DNA from: Anadara kagoshimensis
Taxonomy: Eukaryota > Mollusca > Bivalvia > Arcoida > Arcidae
Direction of reading: 5' to 3'
Length of the DNA: 64,000 nt
Assembly (NCBI GenBank): GCA_021292105.1
Contig: CM037857.1
Span: 38,416,916-38,480,915, forward strand
Shown here piece by piece: positions 48,313 through 61,579 of the stretch (its first letter is position 1; each line of letters begins with the position of its first letter). A program made the position numbers and the translations under genes. A model generated the notes under the pieces. That model saw only the letters and a list, made by a program, of their open reading frames with translations, did not search any database and was not told the origin of the DNA.

Positions 48313-48428
48313 AACCCACTTGAAAAAATTACGCACTTTGAAAAAAATTCAAATCGCGTTGAGCTTGTCCCGGATGTAACGCAATTTGAAAAATAATTCA
48401 AAGTGCGTATTTTTTTCAAACTGGGTTG
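48313..48428. mobile_element. Hairpin MITE with ~48-bp arms
   Basis: CAACCCACTTGAAAAAATTA, CGCACTTTGAA and AATCGCGTT are mirrored as AACGCAATTTG, TTCAAAGTGCG and TTTCAAACTGGGTTG. The loop is GAGCTTGTCCCGGATG. Confidence 0.8.
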
Positions 48429-48566
48429 TTACAGGACATCAACAAAGCTGCAAACTTGTTTAAATGATGACATGAGAGGTTAAAGAGAATTGTAGTTGTG
48501 CATCTTAAACTTGTTATTTCAAAAATACACTACAGTACAACAATGAAGATAATGTCTTACTGTATA

Positions 48567-48840
48567 ATGAATGAATGAATGAATGAATGAATATAAATGG
48601 TTCAGAGTTTTGCCAAGTACATTTAGGAAAATTAACTGCTTAGAATTTTTTTACTGAGTTTTGAGAACAAAATACCATCTGAAACAGTACCTGTGATAAA
48701 CAATTAATATTTGTGCTAAATACCATTTAAATATCACAATTTCCAAAACCTCATCAAAATTGATGACCAAACAAAAAGTTTAAAGCAGTTTGCGGCCGAT
48801 TTCATAATTTGTTCCGAGACCTAGAACTTCCAACACATAA

Positions 48841-48892
<52 letters not shown>

Positions 48893-48899
48893 AAATAAA
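48567..48899. repeat. (GAAT)n and (TAAA)n microsatellites
   Basis: (GAAT)n at about 48567-48592 and (TAAA)n at about 48838-48899, separated by unremarkable sequence. Confidence 0.9.
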
Positions 48900-49420
48900 T
48901 GTTTATACTTACTAAAATTGACTTTGAAGACAACAAGCCAGAGATATATGTAATACTTCATTTTCAACTGTTAAACTGGAGATTTAATCCATTACGTTCC
49001 AGCACAAGCAATTTATACGACAGTTTGCAGTTAAACGACACCGACAACTTTTAACATTTATATTGCAATTAGGATAGAATATTTATCATTTAATATATTT
49101 GATGATATTTGTCTATATTAACCACATGGGGAATGACTGTTATACTACGACAAAGGCTGCTGGATCCATGCTTATCTAATCATACTACACGACTTTTCAC
49201 AGTAATCAGGGATTGTTTTATAATAACAGCAAGTGTCATCAAAATGAAGAACAATGTGGCATTCAAATTCAAATTTCAAACGAAATAATGTATGTACTTA
49301 TACTTATAAAGAATCAATTAAAATACACTCATTAAAATTTCTTTATAATTAAATAAACAGGTATAAAATGTAATCTTTATATTACATACAATACAGACAT
49401 GTGGAAAGTTTAACTCTGAG

Positions 49421-49745
49421 CTAACGAGTTGAGTTGAGTTGAGTAATGATGTGAAACGTCCCTGTCAAGAATATTTCACTTATATCGAGACGTCGCCAGC
49501 TATAGGCGAACGTGCAGAAATGTTGCATGTGCTTTGCGCTGATGGCATTATACAAGGGGTTTTTTAGCGTCCCACGCCCACCGTGACACGGGTCCTCGTT
49601 AATTTGAGTTCCCATCCGAAAAAACCGTGCCTTTCATTTCGTAATACCGAGTGCTTGGCGAAAGAACAGTCACTACCCTCTTTTAAGTATCGGGTCAGAC
49701 CCGGTCGGGTTTCGAACCCACAACCTCCCACTTACAGAACTGAGC
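49421..49745 (-). mobile_element. tRNA-derived SINE, copy 2, with (CTCAA)n tail
   Basis: Same body as copy 1 (CCCAGTCAAAAATATTTCAC-type block in plus orientation, CGAGACGTCGCCAGC, CACCGTGACACGGG). The B box is GGTTCGAAACCC on the minus strand; the A box is eroded. It ends in about four GAGTT units at 49427-49445. Confidence 0.85.
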
Positions 49746-50560
49746 TTGCGAAAATGAATCAAAGCTCGGCTGTCGATTGGCAAACATAAGGCAATACCTG
49801 AGGTTTAAAAGCTCCCGAGAGATAGGTAGCATCTGCCGAGAAACCTGTAGAGATATTAGCCAGCGAGGGCCGTACTTATGCGTTAGCTTAGTGTTAAACT
49901 TTCGACAGGTCTGTCGTGTGCTACTTTTGAATGTATTATTTTATAAAAAGTCGAAGGTTTGTACCATACAAAGATGAAAACATTCGTCTTTCATGTGCTA
50001 CTTTCTAGTTGTATTATTTCATTAAATTTTAAAATAGCAAAGTACAATAATTCACAGAACCCACAAATTTATCAAAATTATTGGAAACAAAATCCCTTAA
50101 GAAGAACAACAATATGTCAAATGTTAAATCATATACTACTTCGCATAAGGTTTCAAAGCCATACATCATTATATATATATATATATATCAGTTGATGTGT
50201 TCTTCAACTTTTCTTGTTGAATATATATTTAAAACCATCCATAAATTATTATACTTGTTTAAACTGACTAGTCATATCAATACAGACTAAAATCACCACA
50301 AAATTAAATCATTGAAAACATGATTCTATAAGAGCTGAGTCAATATCATGTTTTTCATCTTTTATCTTTAAAGATATATTTGCAAAGATTTTAGTTTTTT
50401 TTCCAAACATACCGAAAAAGTCGAGGAAAATGTGTTTTTTTTTCAAGAAAACTAGCTTTGTTGCTTACATTTATATAGTTAAATTTGGTTCTATTTTCAC
50501 TTGCTGCAGAAACTTCAACGTTTCAATTTTATAAATGATGGTCATTTTTACGGCAAATAT
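49746..50560. other. Intergenic or 5' intron DNA
   Basis: A short (TA)n at about 50169-50190. No gene or repeat recognised. Confidence 0.4.
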
Positions 50561-50654
50561 ATAGAGGATCTTGCATGAGTGTTTATATAATATTGAATTT
50601 ATTCAACAAGTTTAATAAATTCAATATTACATAAACACGAATGCAAGATTCTAT
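50561..50654. repeat. Hairpin with ~40-bp arms
   Basis: TTGCATGAGTGTTTATATAA then TATTGAATTTATT is mirrored by AATAAATTCAATATT then CATAAACACGAATGCAA, with a 10-base loop CAACAAGTTT. Confidence 0.8.
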
Positions 50655-51454
50655 TTATTATATAATACCATAACACGGGTTTTTCGTAGATTTAAAACTC
50701 GTCTTCTCATTAAAGGAAAACAGCTGATTGACCGAAACACAAGTTCACTTAACTGTGTACATGCGCCAAAAGTAATCCTGTTGAAATATTAAAAGTAAAC
50801 AATAGTCTGTCAGCAGGATACAATAACAAAAGAAACATTTTCAATTTAAATACAATGTATCTTCTTTTAGAAGAAAAGTACAAAAGTCACAGCTTAAAGT
50901 AGAATCAACAAACAATGAACAACTCAGTGTGAACTAGGTCAATTGTGTGACGTCATAGCGCTTACTCTGGAATGTCAACAACCTGGACAATTGTTACTCG
51001 GAATCGCTATCCATGATTATACTGGCCCGTAGGAACTGTTGATTTGTTTTAATAAATATGGATTTGAATGTTTACTCCGGTGACTGGTCCTGCAAAAATT
51101 GTTGATGATGACTTGCGAAAGCGTGAAGTTTAGAACTGATGGAAACTGTACCAGATGATTGTGTGGATTTAATCTAGATTGTGCTGGCTGTCCATTGAGT
51201 ATCTTGGAAATTTCTTTGTGTTGATCGGTATTTATGTGAGAATAATACTGTTAATGGATGAAAATACGGTGACATGTTTGTTGTTAACGTATAGTATAAG
51301 TAGTACCGTGCGTAGTGGGTAAGGATATAACCTTATTCACACGCTTTTATGACGTCACACTCATTCAATACGATTTTTATTGTATGACCGTATTACATGG
51401 ATTATTGAGTAGATAATATAATAAATATCTGTATAGTTTTCATTGTACTAGTTT

Positions 51455-51875
51455 GATGGGGTATATAGGAAACACCATGTCTGTCTGTCTGTCTGTCTGT
51501 CTGTTCGTCCGTGTTAAAGCGTGTCTGGGCCATATCTCATAACTGCTTTGGACGACTGTCAAAAAACTTCAAATGAACAATCTTTATGGTCCAAAAACGT
51601 TTCATGACCCTGAACCAAGATCATTTCGAAAAGGTTAAGGTCGCCTGAATAGTATGTTTGAAAATAGTGTCCGGGTCATATCTCATAATTGCTTTGGACA
51701 TCTATCATAAAATTTCACATGAATTATCTTCATGGTCAAAAGGTGTGTCATGACCTTAAACCAAGGTCATATCGGGAAGGTAAGGGTCGCGGGAAAACAT
51801 TTAACCCTTGTAGATGTTTGACCGGGTTATTAGGCTCTCAAGAGACAGTGCTAGTTTATATAGATGGCAGTATAT
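51455..51875 (+). repeat. Dispersed mollusc-type repeat, copy 1, with (TGTC)n
   Basis: Begins around GGGGTATATAGGAAACACC, has (TGTC)n at 51479-51503, then CATATCTCATAACTGCTTTG, GACGACTGTCAAAAAACTTC, CATGACCTTAAACCAAGGTC and GGCTCTCAAGAGACAGTGCT. An internal duplication (GGGCCATATCTCATAA / GGGTCATATCTCATAA) is visible. No coding. Confidence 0.75.
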
Positions 51876-52078
51876 GTCGCATGTGATCAATAGTATGGAC
51901 ATTTAATTTGTTTCTTGGTGGTGTAGCATTGAGTTACATCTAATTCTAAATAATATAACTATTCGGTTTTAGGTGCGAAATTATATCTGCTGAGTTGTAA
52001 AATAATCAAAAAAAATATTACAGTGCTACAGCCCTACTCCTATCGAATGAAATGGACCCGACATCAAAATGAGATCGC

Positions 52079-52080
<2 letters not shown>

Positions 52081-52119
<39 letters not shown>
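52081..52119. repeat. (GT)n microsatellite
   Basis: About 38 bp of GT dinucleotides. Confidence 0.95.
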
Positions 52120-52186
52120 TCATCACAAACCTATGTTGATAAAGATTTGTCTGATGTTTTTGGTGAAATTGGTTCACCCTTTTCAG

Positions 52187-52187
<1 letters not shown>

Positions 52188-52224
<37 letters not shown>

Positions 52225-54886
52225 GTATTCATATTTTTATTCAACCTTCCATATATAATTACAATGTGCATAGACAACAATAATTACATGACACATAACC
52301 ATTTAAATACTTAATTTACATCGTCTATAATATTTTTCAACAAATTCCATTTCTTTATAATATAATTAGTCTTTTAGGGTGTACAAAAACAAAGAATATA
52401 TTTCTATTTTATAGTATTATTGCAAGAGTCGCAATGCACCTGTGTAGTTGGGAAGTACTTTTCTAAATCTGCACAAATACATGTAAATATAATATTTAAA
52501 AACTAAAAAACACAGCTTGATACTATCTTTTTGAGCATGGTCGATGACTCCAAATAAAAACAATTCTTTTTTCTTTTCAATTTCAACTCCATATTTTTGT
52601 TTGATATCATCTAATAATTTAAACCAAACTGATCTAACGTGCATACATTGGAAAACAGGTGCATTACAGACTCCTTTGTTTCAAAACAAAATGTACACAG
52701 TTCTGTATCAGACAATTTACATTTAAATAGTTTATCGTTTGTAAAAACAATATTATGGTTTATTTTGAATTGCAAGGATTGCAACTTCGTATCATCAGTG
52801 ATTTTGAAAGGGGAGATGTAATTTTTTTTCCAGTCTTCTTCTTGCAGTTGGCAATGAAGCTTATCAATAAATATAGTTTGAACTCGTTCTGGATATTCCT
52901 TAACAGTTTTCAAATATTTGATGTAAAAACTTTTAGTTATTTTTTCTTTACTTTTCAGAAGTTTTAAATTATCGCTAGATATCTCATCTAATTTTTTTGA
53001 GGGATTTATCATACGTTTCCATTCTTTTGGAATTGAATGTATTAAACTATTATAATATAGTTCATTTACATTTGAATTATACAATGTATTGCACTCCTTG
53101 CAATTCAAAAAAGAACCATCATCTTTAACAAGATCATTTATAAAGAAAATATCTTTCCTTGCCATATCACTATTAAAAATCATCTTGTTTGCTATTTTCA
53201 TATAAGGGTTACCCAAAATGGTTTGGGAAAGAATGTCAGCAGGGGTTGTGGTAGCATTCTCATTTAATTTTGACCAGTTCCTAAACACATCTACCCAGAA
53301 AGTATTTAACTTGGACGCACATTTTATTAAGCCTTGTTCACTCAGAAACGTTATTTTGTAGCCACCTAATAATTCTAGCTTATCTGATAACAGCAATTTC
53401 CAGGTGGATTTGTTTAATGGGTCAGCTAATTTTTTAACCTATGATGTTTTCAAAGCTCTATAAAAAGACCGTATGTGAGGTACAGAAAGCCCTCCTTCTT
53501 CTCAGTTAGAATACATAATTTTTCTTTTAATTTTATCGCAACTTCCATTCCATAAAAAATTAAAAATCGAATTCTGAATTTCATTTGTTATTTTATCAGG
53601 AGGATCTGGAATTGTAGAAAATACTTGAATTAGAATTGGTAATGCTAGAGACTTTACTACAGTTATTTTACCCATTAGAGTTAAATTACGAAAAGACCAG
53701 TTTTTAAGAACGTTTTTAAAAGCTGAACACTTTTCTTCATAATTGTCTATATAAAAAGGCGTTTTTTGCAGATTAAATTTGATTCCTAAAAGTTTGAAAC
53801 TTCCATTTTTGTTCCACTTTAACTCTATAAAAGTTTTAAGCCGCTCACCACAACCCCTTTTTGCCCCAATCCATATAGCTTCCGTTTTATCAAAGTTTGC
53901 TCTTAGGCCAGAACAGTCAGCAAAAGCGTCAAGTAATACAATGACCGAATTCAAAGATCCTACATCATCATCTAATAACAGACTAGTGTCGTCCGCATAT
54001 TGCGATATTAAATATTCAGAATCATTAACAGGAATACCTTTAATATCAGCCGATGGTTTTTAATAGCCCCACTTAGTAGTTCGGCAGCAATGATAAATAG
54101 ATAGGGAGATAAAGGGTCCCCTTGGCGGACTCCTCGTTCTATTGGGAAAAACTCAGAGCTGTGTCCAGTATATAGCACGCAACTTGTTATATCAGAATAA
54201 CAAGTTTGAAACCATTTTATTATGGATTTCCCAAAACCAAAGAATTTCAATGACTTTTCAATAAAATACCATTCAATAGAATCAAATGCTTTTTCAAAGT
54301 CTAGCAACAAAAAGATGCCTGAGATATTTTCAGCTTTAGTTTTTTCTATCATATCATAAATTAGTCTTATTGATTCTCCTATAGACCTTCCTTTTAGAAA
54401 ACCAGTCTGTGTTTCACTTATATTTTTATCCAAAATGCGTTTTATCCTGTTAGTAATACCAGCTGAAGCGATTTTGTAATCGATATTTAGCAACGAGATC
54501 GGTCTCCAATTTTTTCAATAACATTTCAATTTACCCTCTTTCGGAATACAAGTGATAACCCCCTGTCTTTGCGTGATTGAGAATTTGCCTATTTTATAAC
54601 CATAATTTAGGGCCCTCGTAACATATTCCTTTATATCGGTCCAGAAAAATTTATAGAATTCTATTGTGAAACCATCTAGTCCTGGCGATTTTCCATTTTT
54701 CATACTATATAAGACACGTGAACATTCCGAGTCTGAAAGATCTCCTTCCAAAGAATCTGAGTCAGTTTGTGTAAGTTTATTTATAAAAGGATTATTTTGA
54801 TCAAAAAATATGTGTTCGTTTTTATCAAGTTGTAGATTACGGATTTCAGAATTGTAGGCGTTTGACATAGGAAATATCTAGCAGAA
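52188..54886 (-). mobile_element. 5'-truncated L1-like LINE with poly(A) tail
   Basis: A poly(T) run at 52188-52223 is the 3' poly(A) tail of a minus-strand element. Upstream coding blocks, in order: MKNGKSPGLDGFTIEFYKFF (54515-54868), LLLDFEKAFDSIEWYFIEKS and RGVRQGDPLSPYLFIIAAEL (54008-54493), a YADDTSLLLDDD catalytic block in another frame near 53990, KTEAIWIGAKRG and LLGIKFNLQKTP (53502-53954), and a C-terminal domain with CTFCFETKESVMHLF (52611-53396). This order is that of L1/Tx1-type reverse transcriptases. The endonuclease and ORF1 are absent. At least three stops or frame changes disrupt it. Rather well preserved otherwise, so moderately young. Confidence 0.93.
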
Positions 54887-56284
54887 ATATTTCATTTTTC
54901 AACAATCAACTAGTTATAGAGAATGGCGAAAACAGAATTTATATAACAACAAAAGTACGCTTGTAACAGTAAGCAGAGCCAGAGAAGGATCACATTTAGG
55001 TGAAGACGTGCTTCAGATTATTATTTTCAAAAATGTTTATAATAATGTTTTATAAATATCTCTTGTATTTTGTAAGTTAGTTAAAATGTAAGCTTGAAAA
55101 GGAATACTGTGTATTCGAAATACTAGTATATTGCGATATGGAGAATCATGCTGTCGTTAGTTTTTTATTTTATATTATTATAATCGCCAAACCAATTAGC
55201 AATGAATTGTGAAGTTTACACACAGATGGCTGAAACATGTCAATAAAATGATTGGACACACTTCACCCTCTTGGAAATTTACGAAATGAAAAGATTACAA
55301 TGGGAATTCATATCTGATATATCTTAATTCAGAATCCAATATGTGTGAATAATAATGTTTGATAATAAACTAAAGATTTTACAAAATTTTCAAGTAAATT
55401 AATAAATTCGAAAATGATTTATTTAGAACGATTTGTCAAATTTCTTAGAATGGTCTTCTAGAGACTTTATATAATTGTAGTAAAGAAAAAAAGAAATAAA
55501 GATATCTTTAATATTATTTGTTATTATTATTTTATTTATTTTTTTGAATAAAATATTGTTAATACTAAATTGATTTTTGGCACTGAATAGAGTTAGTTAG
55601 CAGCATATAAATGTCAATGTAAGTAGTTTTTTTCGCTATCGGCAAAGTAATGTCTAATAGGTTTTGGCGCTAAATATTTAATGTAATTAAATATTATTTC
55701 AACATTATTATAATTAGATACAGGTGACAAAAAGGCAAACTAGTAGATCGCATGAGGGTTGTTTTAGAAGTAGAGTGATATGTTAGGTTTCTACAACTTG
55801 CTCTTAATTAACTTCATGATAATTTTATAATGTATGTTTTTATTGATATAGAACCATCACAATCAATAATATATTTTACAACAAATAGAAAAATAGTGAT
55901 CACGTGACAAACACCACGTCATAAACACGTCATTTTACAAATATTAGATCTCTTTTAAAATTCAAATTTAAAACGAACTGTTAGTGGCGTTTGTCTTGGT
56001 GACGTATATCTAACAAAACAATAGATATATCTATAACTTGGCCAATAATGCAAATATGAGTGATACAAATATGAATGGATATTTACTTTGTATAAAAATC
56101 TAAAATTATGATTTATTGCAATCGATGTAATATAGTTGATGCTGACAGAGGAGGTGAGAAACAGTTACATAAAACAGCTGTCTAAAATGTTTCCAATTTT
56201 TTTTCAAACTCTTTGATGATATTTTGAATATTTTTAAATCGAGCTTTGTGATAGTTTACAACTTTTACCTTGTCGCAAATACAA
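54887..56284. other. AT-rich DNA without recognised feature
   Basis: I see no gene, RNA or clear repeat here. Confidence 0.45.
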
Positions 56285-56560
56285 AAGAAACTAGAACTGT
56301 CTCTTGAGAGCCAAATACCTCTGCCCCAACATGTACACGGGTGTAATGTTTTCCCGCGACACCGACCTTAAGCTTTCTGATATGACCTTCGTTCAATGTC
56401 ATGACATGTCTTTGGACCATGAAGATTATTCATGTGAAGTTTTTTTGACAGTCGACGAAAGCAATTCCGATGACCCTTAAACGATTTAACTCGAACAGAT
56501 AGACAGACGGACATGTAGACATGGCGATTCTTATTCCTATATGCCCCCTCTCAAACTAAC
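56285..56560 (-). repeat. Dispersed mollusc-type repeat, copy 2, inverted
   Basis: Reverse-oriented relative of 51455-51875: CTGTCTCTTGAGAGCC, CGCGACACCGACCTTAAG, GATATGACCTTCG, GACCATGAAGATTATTCATG, GACAGTCGACGAAAGC and a short ACAGACGGACA remnant of the (TGTC)n. Confidence 0.7.
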
Positions 56561-56904
56561 CGTGTACGTCTCTAACCGTGTTGGAATCGCAAAAACGCCC
56601 GTGTAATACGCAAATAAGGCATGTTATAATCGCAAAGCCTCGTTTCGAATCAAAACACAGAGTAGGTTGTTGTTACTTCGTACACCGTTTCATACTTCAG
56701 TTATAAGCATGACAACTATCATATACCCAACAGAACAAAAAACACATGAGCGCATCTTCCAAAGTTTTGGCCACTTAAATGAACCAGTCGTTTCTTCAAA
56801 CACTTCGGATCAATTTTAAGGTAAAACATTAACGTGTATAGACAAAAGAACTTCAATATATTAGCAAAACTTTAGTACAAGTGCAGTGAGGGGGATATAG
56901 TAAT

Positions 56905-56905
<1 letters not shown>

Positions 56906-56950
<45 letters not shown>
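56906..56950. repeat. (GT)n microsatellite
   Basis: About 43 bp of GT dinucleotides. Confidence 0.95.
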
Positions 56951-57039
56951 TTTGGTTTTCGTGTATTTGAAAGAAAACCGTACATTCGTTTGAGATGAAA
57001 CTCAGTTGATTTATTATGGTGGTGAGTGGTATGGCATTG

Positions 57040-57530
57040 CTAGAAGACTTATAGCATATCCAAGATGGACTACAAATAGCAAAAAACTGTAAATGACCCT
57101 TACAGCCTGATTTATGTACCAATTTTGTTGAAATTTCAAAAATACAAAATAAAGCTCAGGTAATTAAACATATTTAACAGGTTTTTCTGAGAAGTTTATA
57201 GCTTACGAAATATAGTGTACATAAAATGGTCGTTGTTACTATAAATGCAAAAACCTATAATTGGCGCTAACATCCTATTTGTAATATATCAATTTTTTAT
57301 AATTTTAAACAAAGAATTCTAGTTAATAAACATATTTAATAGGTCCTTACGTCAATCGTTTTAATTTTTGAATTATGGTGTATCCGAGATGGTCACTGTT
57401 ACTATAAATAGCAAAAACCGATAAATGACTATAACAGTCATCTTTATGTATCAATATTGTTAGACTTTTAAACATATAAAATACAACTCTGGGTACTAAA
57501 CATATGTAACTGGTTTTTCCTTTAAATTTA
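57040..57530 (+). repeat. Degenerate ~170-bp tandem repeat, three copies
   Basis: Recurring order: AAGATGG-C, TACAAATAGCAAAAAACTGT, a TATGTA-CAAT-TTGTT block, and TAAACATATTTAACAGGTTT. Copies start near 57055, 57225 and 57385. Confidence 0.65.
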
Positions 57531-58390
57531 AGTTTGCGTAATATTTATGCAATATGCAAATAAGGTGTATTTATAGCCTTTGATGTGTTTTTGATCACAC
57601 CCCACATATTTTACAACCAGTTGTCAGTAAAACATATTTCACCTTGTATGGAATTCACTAATGTTCACAATTTGCGAAGGGATAATGTTCTCTAAATACC
57701 TTGTTTTTATTTAATTTCATGTAGGGGTATATTTGTTCATGATGCACGCGTTCTTTAAATATTTAATGTGTTATTGGCATATTGATGTAAACATCTGATA
57801 ACGGAATTTTATTGATCAATTTTGAATTAATTATTAAAAATGATTTCAATAGGGAATTTAATGTGTTTGAGTAAACTAATAGCACGAACATTGTGGTTCA
57901 ACAAGGACTTCTATTATTGGTAATATTTTACCCTTGAATTCGTGAAGTTGATATGTTCAAGTTTGTCAGTGACAATTGAAATACAATGTTACACGATATA
58001 ACTAAATGAGAGTCGTGGTATTTTATGTTCCAGTTATTTATATTGAGATGACGGTCCATAGTAATCAGTGTCCCTAAAATTTGTTTGTCTCATATTGTTT
58101 TATCTTGTTTGTATGTTTTATCATATTACTATGTATTATTCATATTTGAATTAAGCAGTTGTTTTTTTCTGTTTTCAAATATTTTTTCTATATTGTTCCA
58201 ATCTTTCGCTTTGATTGTGTTGAGAGTTTTCGGATTCAATCGTTTGTAATTACCAGATTATCCAATGATTTTATTTTTATGTTGTATTTGCGCCTAGCTT
58301 CAGACCACTTCCGTTTCGATGACCGAAACAAATCTCTCTAACTTTTTTACGCTTATGTGTGACTTTCATCAGTTCTCAAAATTTTTGGAA

Positions 58391-58395
<5 letters not shown>
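57531..58395. other. AT-rich DNA without recognised feature
   Basis: Nothing recognised. Confidence 0.4.
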
Positions 58396-58452
<57 letters not shown>

Positions 58453-58745
58453 AAATGGGGTTGCACGTCCCAGTCAAGAATATTTCACTAATACCGAGAC
58501 GTCACCAGCTATAGAGAAAGTGGTAGAAATATGGCCGTTGCCGTGCACTCAAGGCAATATGAAGGGCGGGTTCATTAACGTGTCACGACTTCTGTGACAC
58601 AGAGCATCGATTTTCAATGCCCCTTCTGAAGGACTCCGTGACTTTATTTCTAAATGCCGAGTGTTTGGCAAAAAAACATACATGACCTATTTTTCAAGTA
58701 TCGGTAAAATCCGCCCGGCTATCGAAACCATGATCTCCCACATAC
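58396..58745 (-). mobile_element. tRNA-derived SINE, copy 3, with (CAAT)n tail
   Basis: Body blocks CACGTCCCAGTCAAGAATAT, CGAGACGTCACCAGCTATAG and CGAGTGTTTGGCAAA match the other copies. The 3' tail on the minus strand is (CAAT)n, seen as GATTGATTG at 58396-58455. The tRNA head is eroded. Confidence 0.8.
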
Positions 58746-59739
58746 GTTGATATATTTTTTCCACAAGTCTTCATTTGCATTTGCAAATTCCATTTAATAC
58801 CTCGTAATAATCATTTATTAAATTTGATGATAGGTTAATCATTTTAATAAATGATACGCAAATACTGTTGAGATGTTTTTACACTGCTCGATGATGGTTT
58901 CAGATGGGTTTTTTAAACATATTTTTGCAGGTTTTTATTTTTTCTATTTTTATAAAAGCAATAAAATATAAATCGTAAAACCATTATGTTATCATATATT
59001 ATATATTATATATTCTATGGATATATTTTAATACTATAGAAATGAAATTAATTTATCTATTTTTATGGAAAAATGAAATGATTTGACATTTTGCACACTG
59101 CATAATTCGCGTAGTGATTTGGTAAACATAGGATATAGATCAGAAAAGTAGTTCCTGTATTAGAGCCAATCCAATCCATTCATGAAATGTAACAGAAAAG
59201 TTTGACCAATCAAAATGCTTGATACAAAGAAGACTTAAATTATAACTTAATGATACATTATTTTTGTTTCCTATTAATGACACCCCATATCATTGGCTGC
59301 ATGTTGCTACTTCTTGTAGCCGGTTTGGTTGAGCTAATGGCTAAATGCTAAAAGATCGCATACTAAGCAAAAATAAAACAAAAATGTTTTCAGCTAAACA
59401 CGTCTTGTCTTATGACAAAAAAAAAAGAAAAGGAAAAAAGATAAAATTTTGTCTAATTTTGCGTTTTGTATATTTTTTTATTTCCTAGGAATAAGATGGA
59501 TTGCAGTTGTTTCTTTTGATATTCTGTTTTAGGGAGGGAAGCATTTGGTCTATTTTTGCCCAGGTTATTTTTGTTTAAGAGAAATAGTTGATACATCTCA
59601 TCAAAATTGACATTACTTGCACTTGAAGTTTACAAAACCAGAACTAGTTATTTTATTAGATAAAATTTTATCCCCATGATATTGTTTTCTGACGATATCG
59701 TAAATAGGAACGAGTAATATGGGAAAACGATAGAATATC
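58746..59739. other. AT-rich DNA without recognised feature
   Basis: Nothing recognised. Confidence 0.4.
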
Positions 59740-60386
59740 AATCAAATAAAAGCTCTTTACTCGAGAGAAAATGTGACATTTTCCTCCACCTGATAAAGGC
59801 TAAACAATAACTACATGTTATCACATGGTACATAACTGCATTGACTCCGGGAATACGTACGTAATTTATGTTAATTGCACTGCAAACATTTTATTTTAGA
59901 TGGACTCTGGTTGTGTTGGTAAAATTTGAATAAAATAAAAGATCTTTACTCGAGAGAAAATGTGACATTTTCCCTTACCAGATAAAGGCTCCAGGTTGTA
60001 TACATAATTGCCTTGACTCCAGGAATAACGTGCGTTATTTATAACTGCTCTTGAAACAATTTATGTTTAGATGGACTCTGGTGGTGTTGATAAAATTTAA
60101 ATTAAATAAAGGATCTTTACTCGAGAGAAAATGTGACATTTTCCTCCATCAGATAACACAGGCTAAATGAAAAATCCATGCTGTGAACATAATTGCCTCG
60201 AGTCCAGAAACAACGTAATTCATAACTGCATTTTATTTTTAGATGGACTCTGGTTATGTTGATAAAATTTAAATTACAAAAAATATCTCTCATTCCACCT
60301 GATAAAGACTTTACAATAACTCCATGATATATATATATATATATTCCACCTGATAAAGACTTTACAATAACTCCATGATATATATA

Positions 60387-60430
<44 letters not shown>

Positions 60431-60520
60431 TATATATAATTTATTGACTCCCGGAGTAACGTTATTTATATCTGCAAACACGTTTTATTTTAAGATGGGC
60501 TCCGGTTATGTTTATAAACG
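59740..60520 (+). repeat. ~180-bp tandem array, three good and one degraded copy
   Basis: Each copy has TCTTTACTCGAGAGAAAATG TGACATTTTCC, CTGATAAAGGCT, TTGACTCC-GGAATAACGT and TTTTAGATGGACTCTGGTTG. Offsets between the first three are 189 and 171 bp. The fourth is cut by (TA)n at about 60330-60445. The core GAAAATGTGACATTTTC is near-palindromic. Confidence 0.85.
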
Positions 60521-61579
60521 ATTGCTGACATTTACCATGTACTAAAAGAATCACTTTGTAACGCACTTTTTGTGACAAGATTTATCTCTCTTTAACGGTT
60601 AGTCATTTAGATACTAGTACCCAACAACTGCATATTTTTTTCTATTGGTCACACTTTCAACGTTTTGGAAACATCTCCATGGAGATAAAGTCAAAAGTTG
60701 CACTTATTTCTTTTAAACTACGAAAATTGTAAACTAGGAAAAAATAAAACATGTTATACAAGAACAAAACCAATTGTTAATGACAATACTATATTTATGA
60801 CAATTTTGGTGGAAAATCACGTGGTTCACTTTCAAAGTGTTTACCTTGCTTGTCATTTTAACATTACAGTCAAGTTTGTCCCTAAAGACACATCCAAGGG
60901 GAGCAGTGAAAAAGTACCTTTATGGACAGGTGGCCTTAATATACAGGTTCAAATAATATGAATAAACGACAACAGGAATGCAATTCTAATGGCCTTTATA
61001 AGCAGGTGGCCCTTATATAGAGGTGGCTGCTAAGGCAGGTTGGACTGTACTTTACGTACATTATTTGGTTGCTATATTCAGTTTGGTCTCCATGTTATTT
61101 TTTTTTCGCCTACAGTATTGGTTAACTTGAAGGGCCATTGACGTCTAGTCGCTTACAATGCTGTAGAATTAAATTAAGTGTATTTAAATTTCGTGATGAC
61201 CGACTAGATGAACATCTACATTATAAGCTATTCTATTGTAATAATAGGCTACGTTTTTATCGACCAATAATTTTTAAAAAACTTTCCCTCCTAATTATTT
61301 GAACAACACTATTTATTCTTGAAGCATTTATAACCAACAGTTAATTATTCCGAAGTTTAAAAATAAGCTGCTAGTCAAATGACATGTATAATCTTATTTT
61401 CGATCATTGTGATTCATGAAAATGGTAAGCTTCATGCATATCAGTACTAGCCACAGTTTCAAAAATCATCGCTGTAAGTTCAGATGTTGTTTCTTAAACA
61501 TTTTTTCCGATTTTAACGCTGAGAAGAAAAAACAGAGAGTCGTTTGTTTAAATACGACCTGCACAGCTTCTGTGTAACA
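60521..61579. other. AT-rich DNA with one orphan element end
   Basis: At about 60990-61050, GGCCTTTATAAGCAGGTGGC and CTAAGGCAGGTTGGACTGTA match the termini of the element at 61580-62170, so this is probably the end of another copy. A further GGACAGGTGGCCTTAATATA lies at 60924. Confidence 0.5.

Noticed and set aside
53779-54063. Plus-strand frame of 94 codons
   Set aside because: Antisense shadow of the L1-like reverse transcriptase.
60698-60961. An 87-codon plus-strand frame
   Set aside because: No motif, no splice context, and it ends in a dispersed repeat end (GTGGCCTTAATAT).
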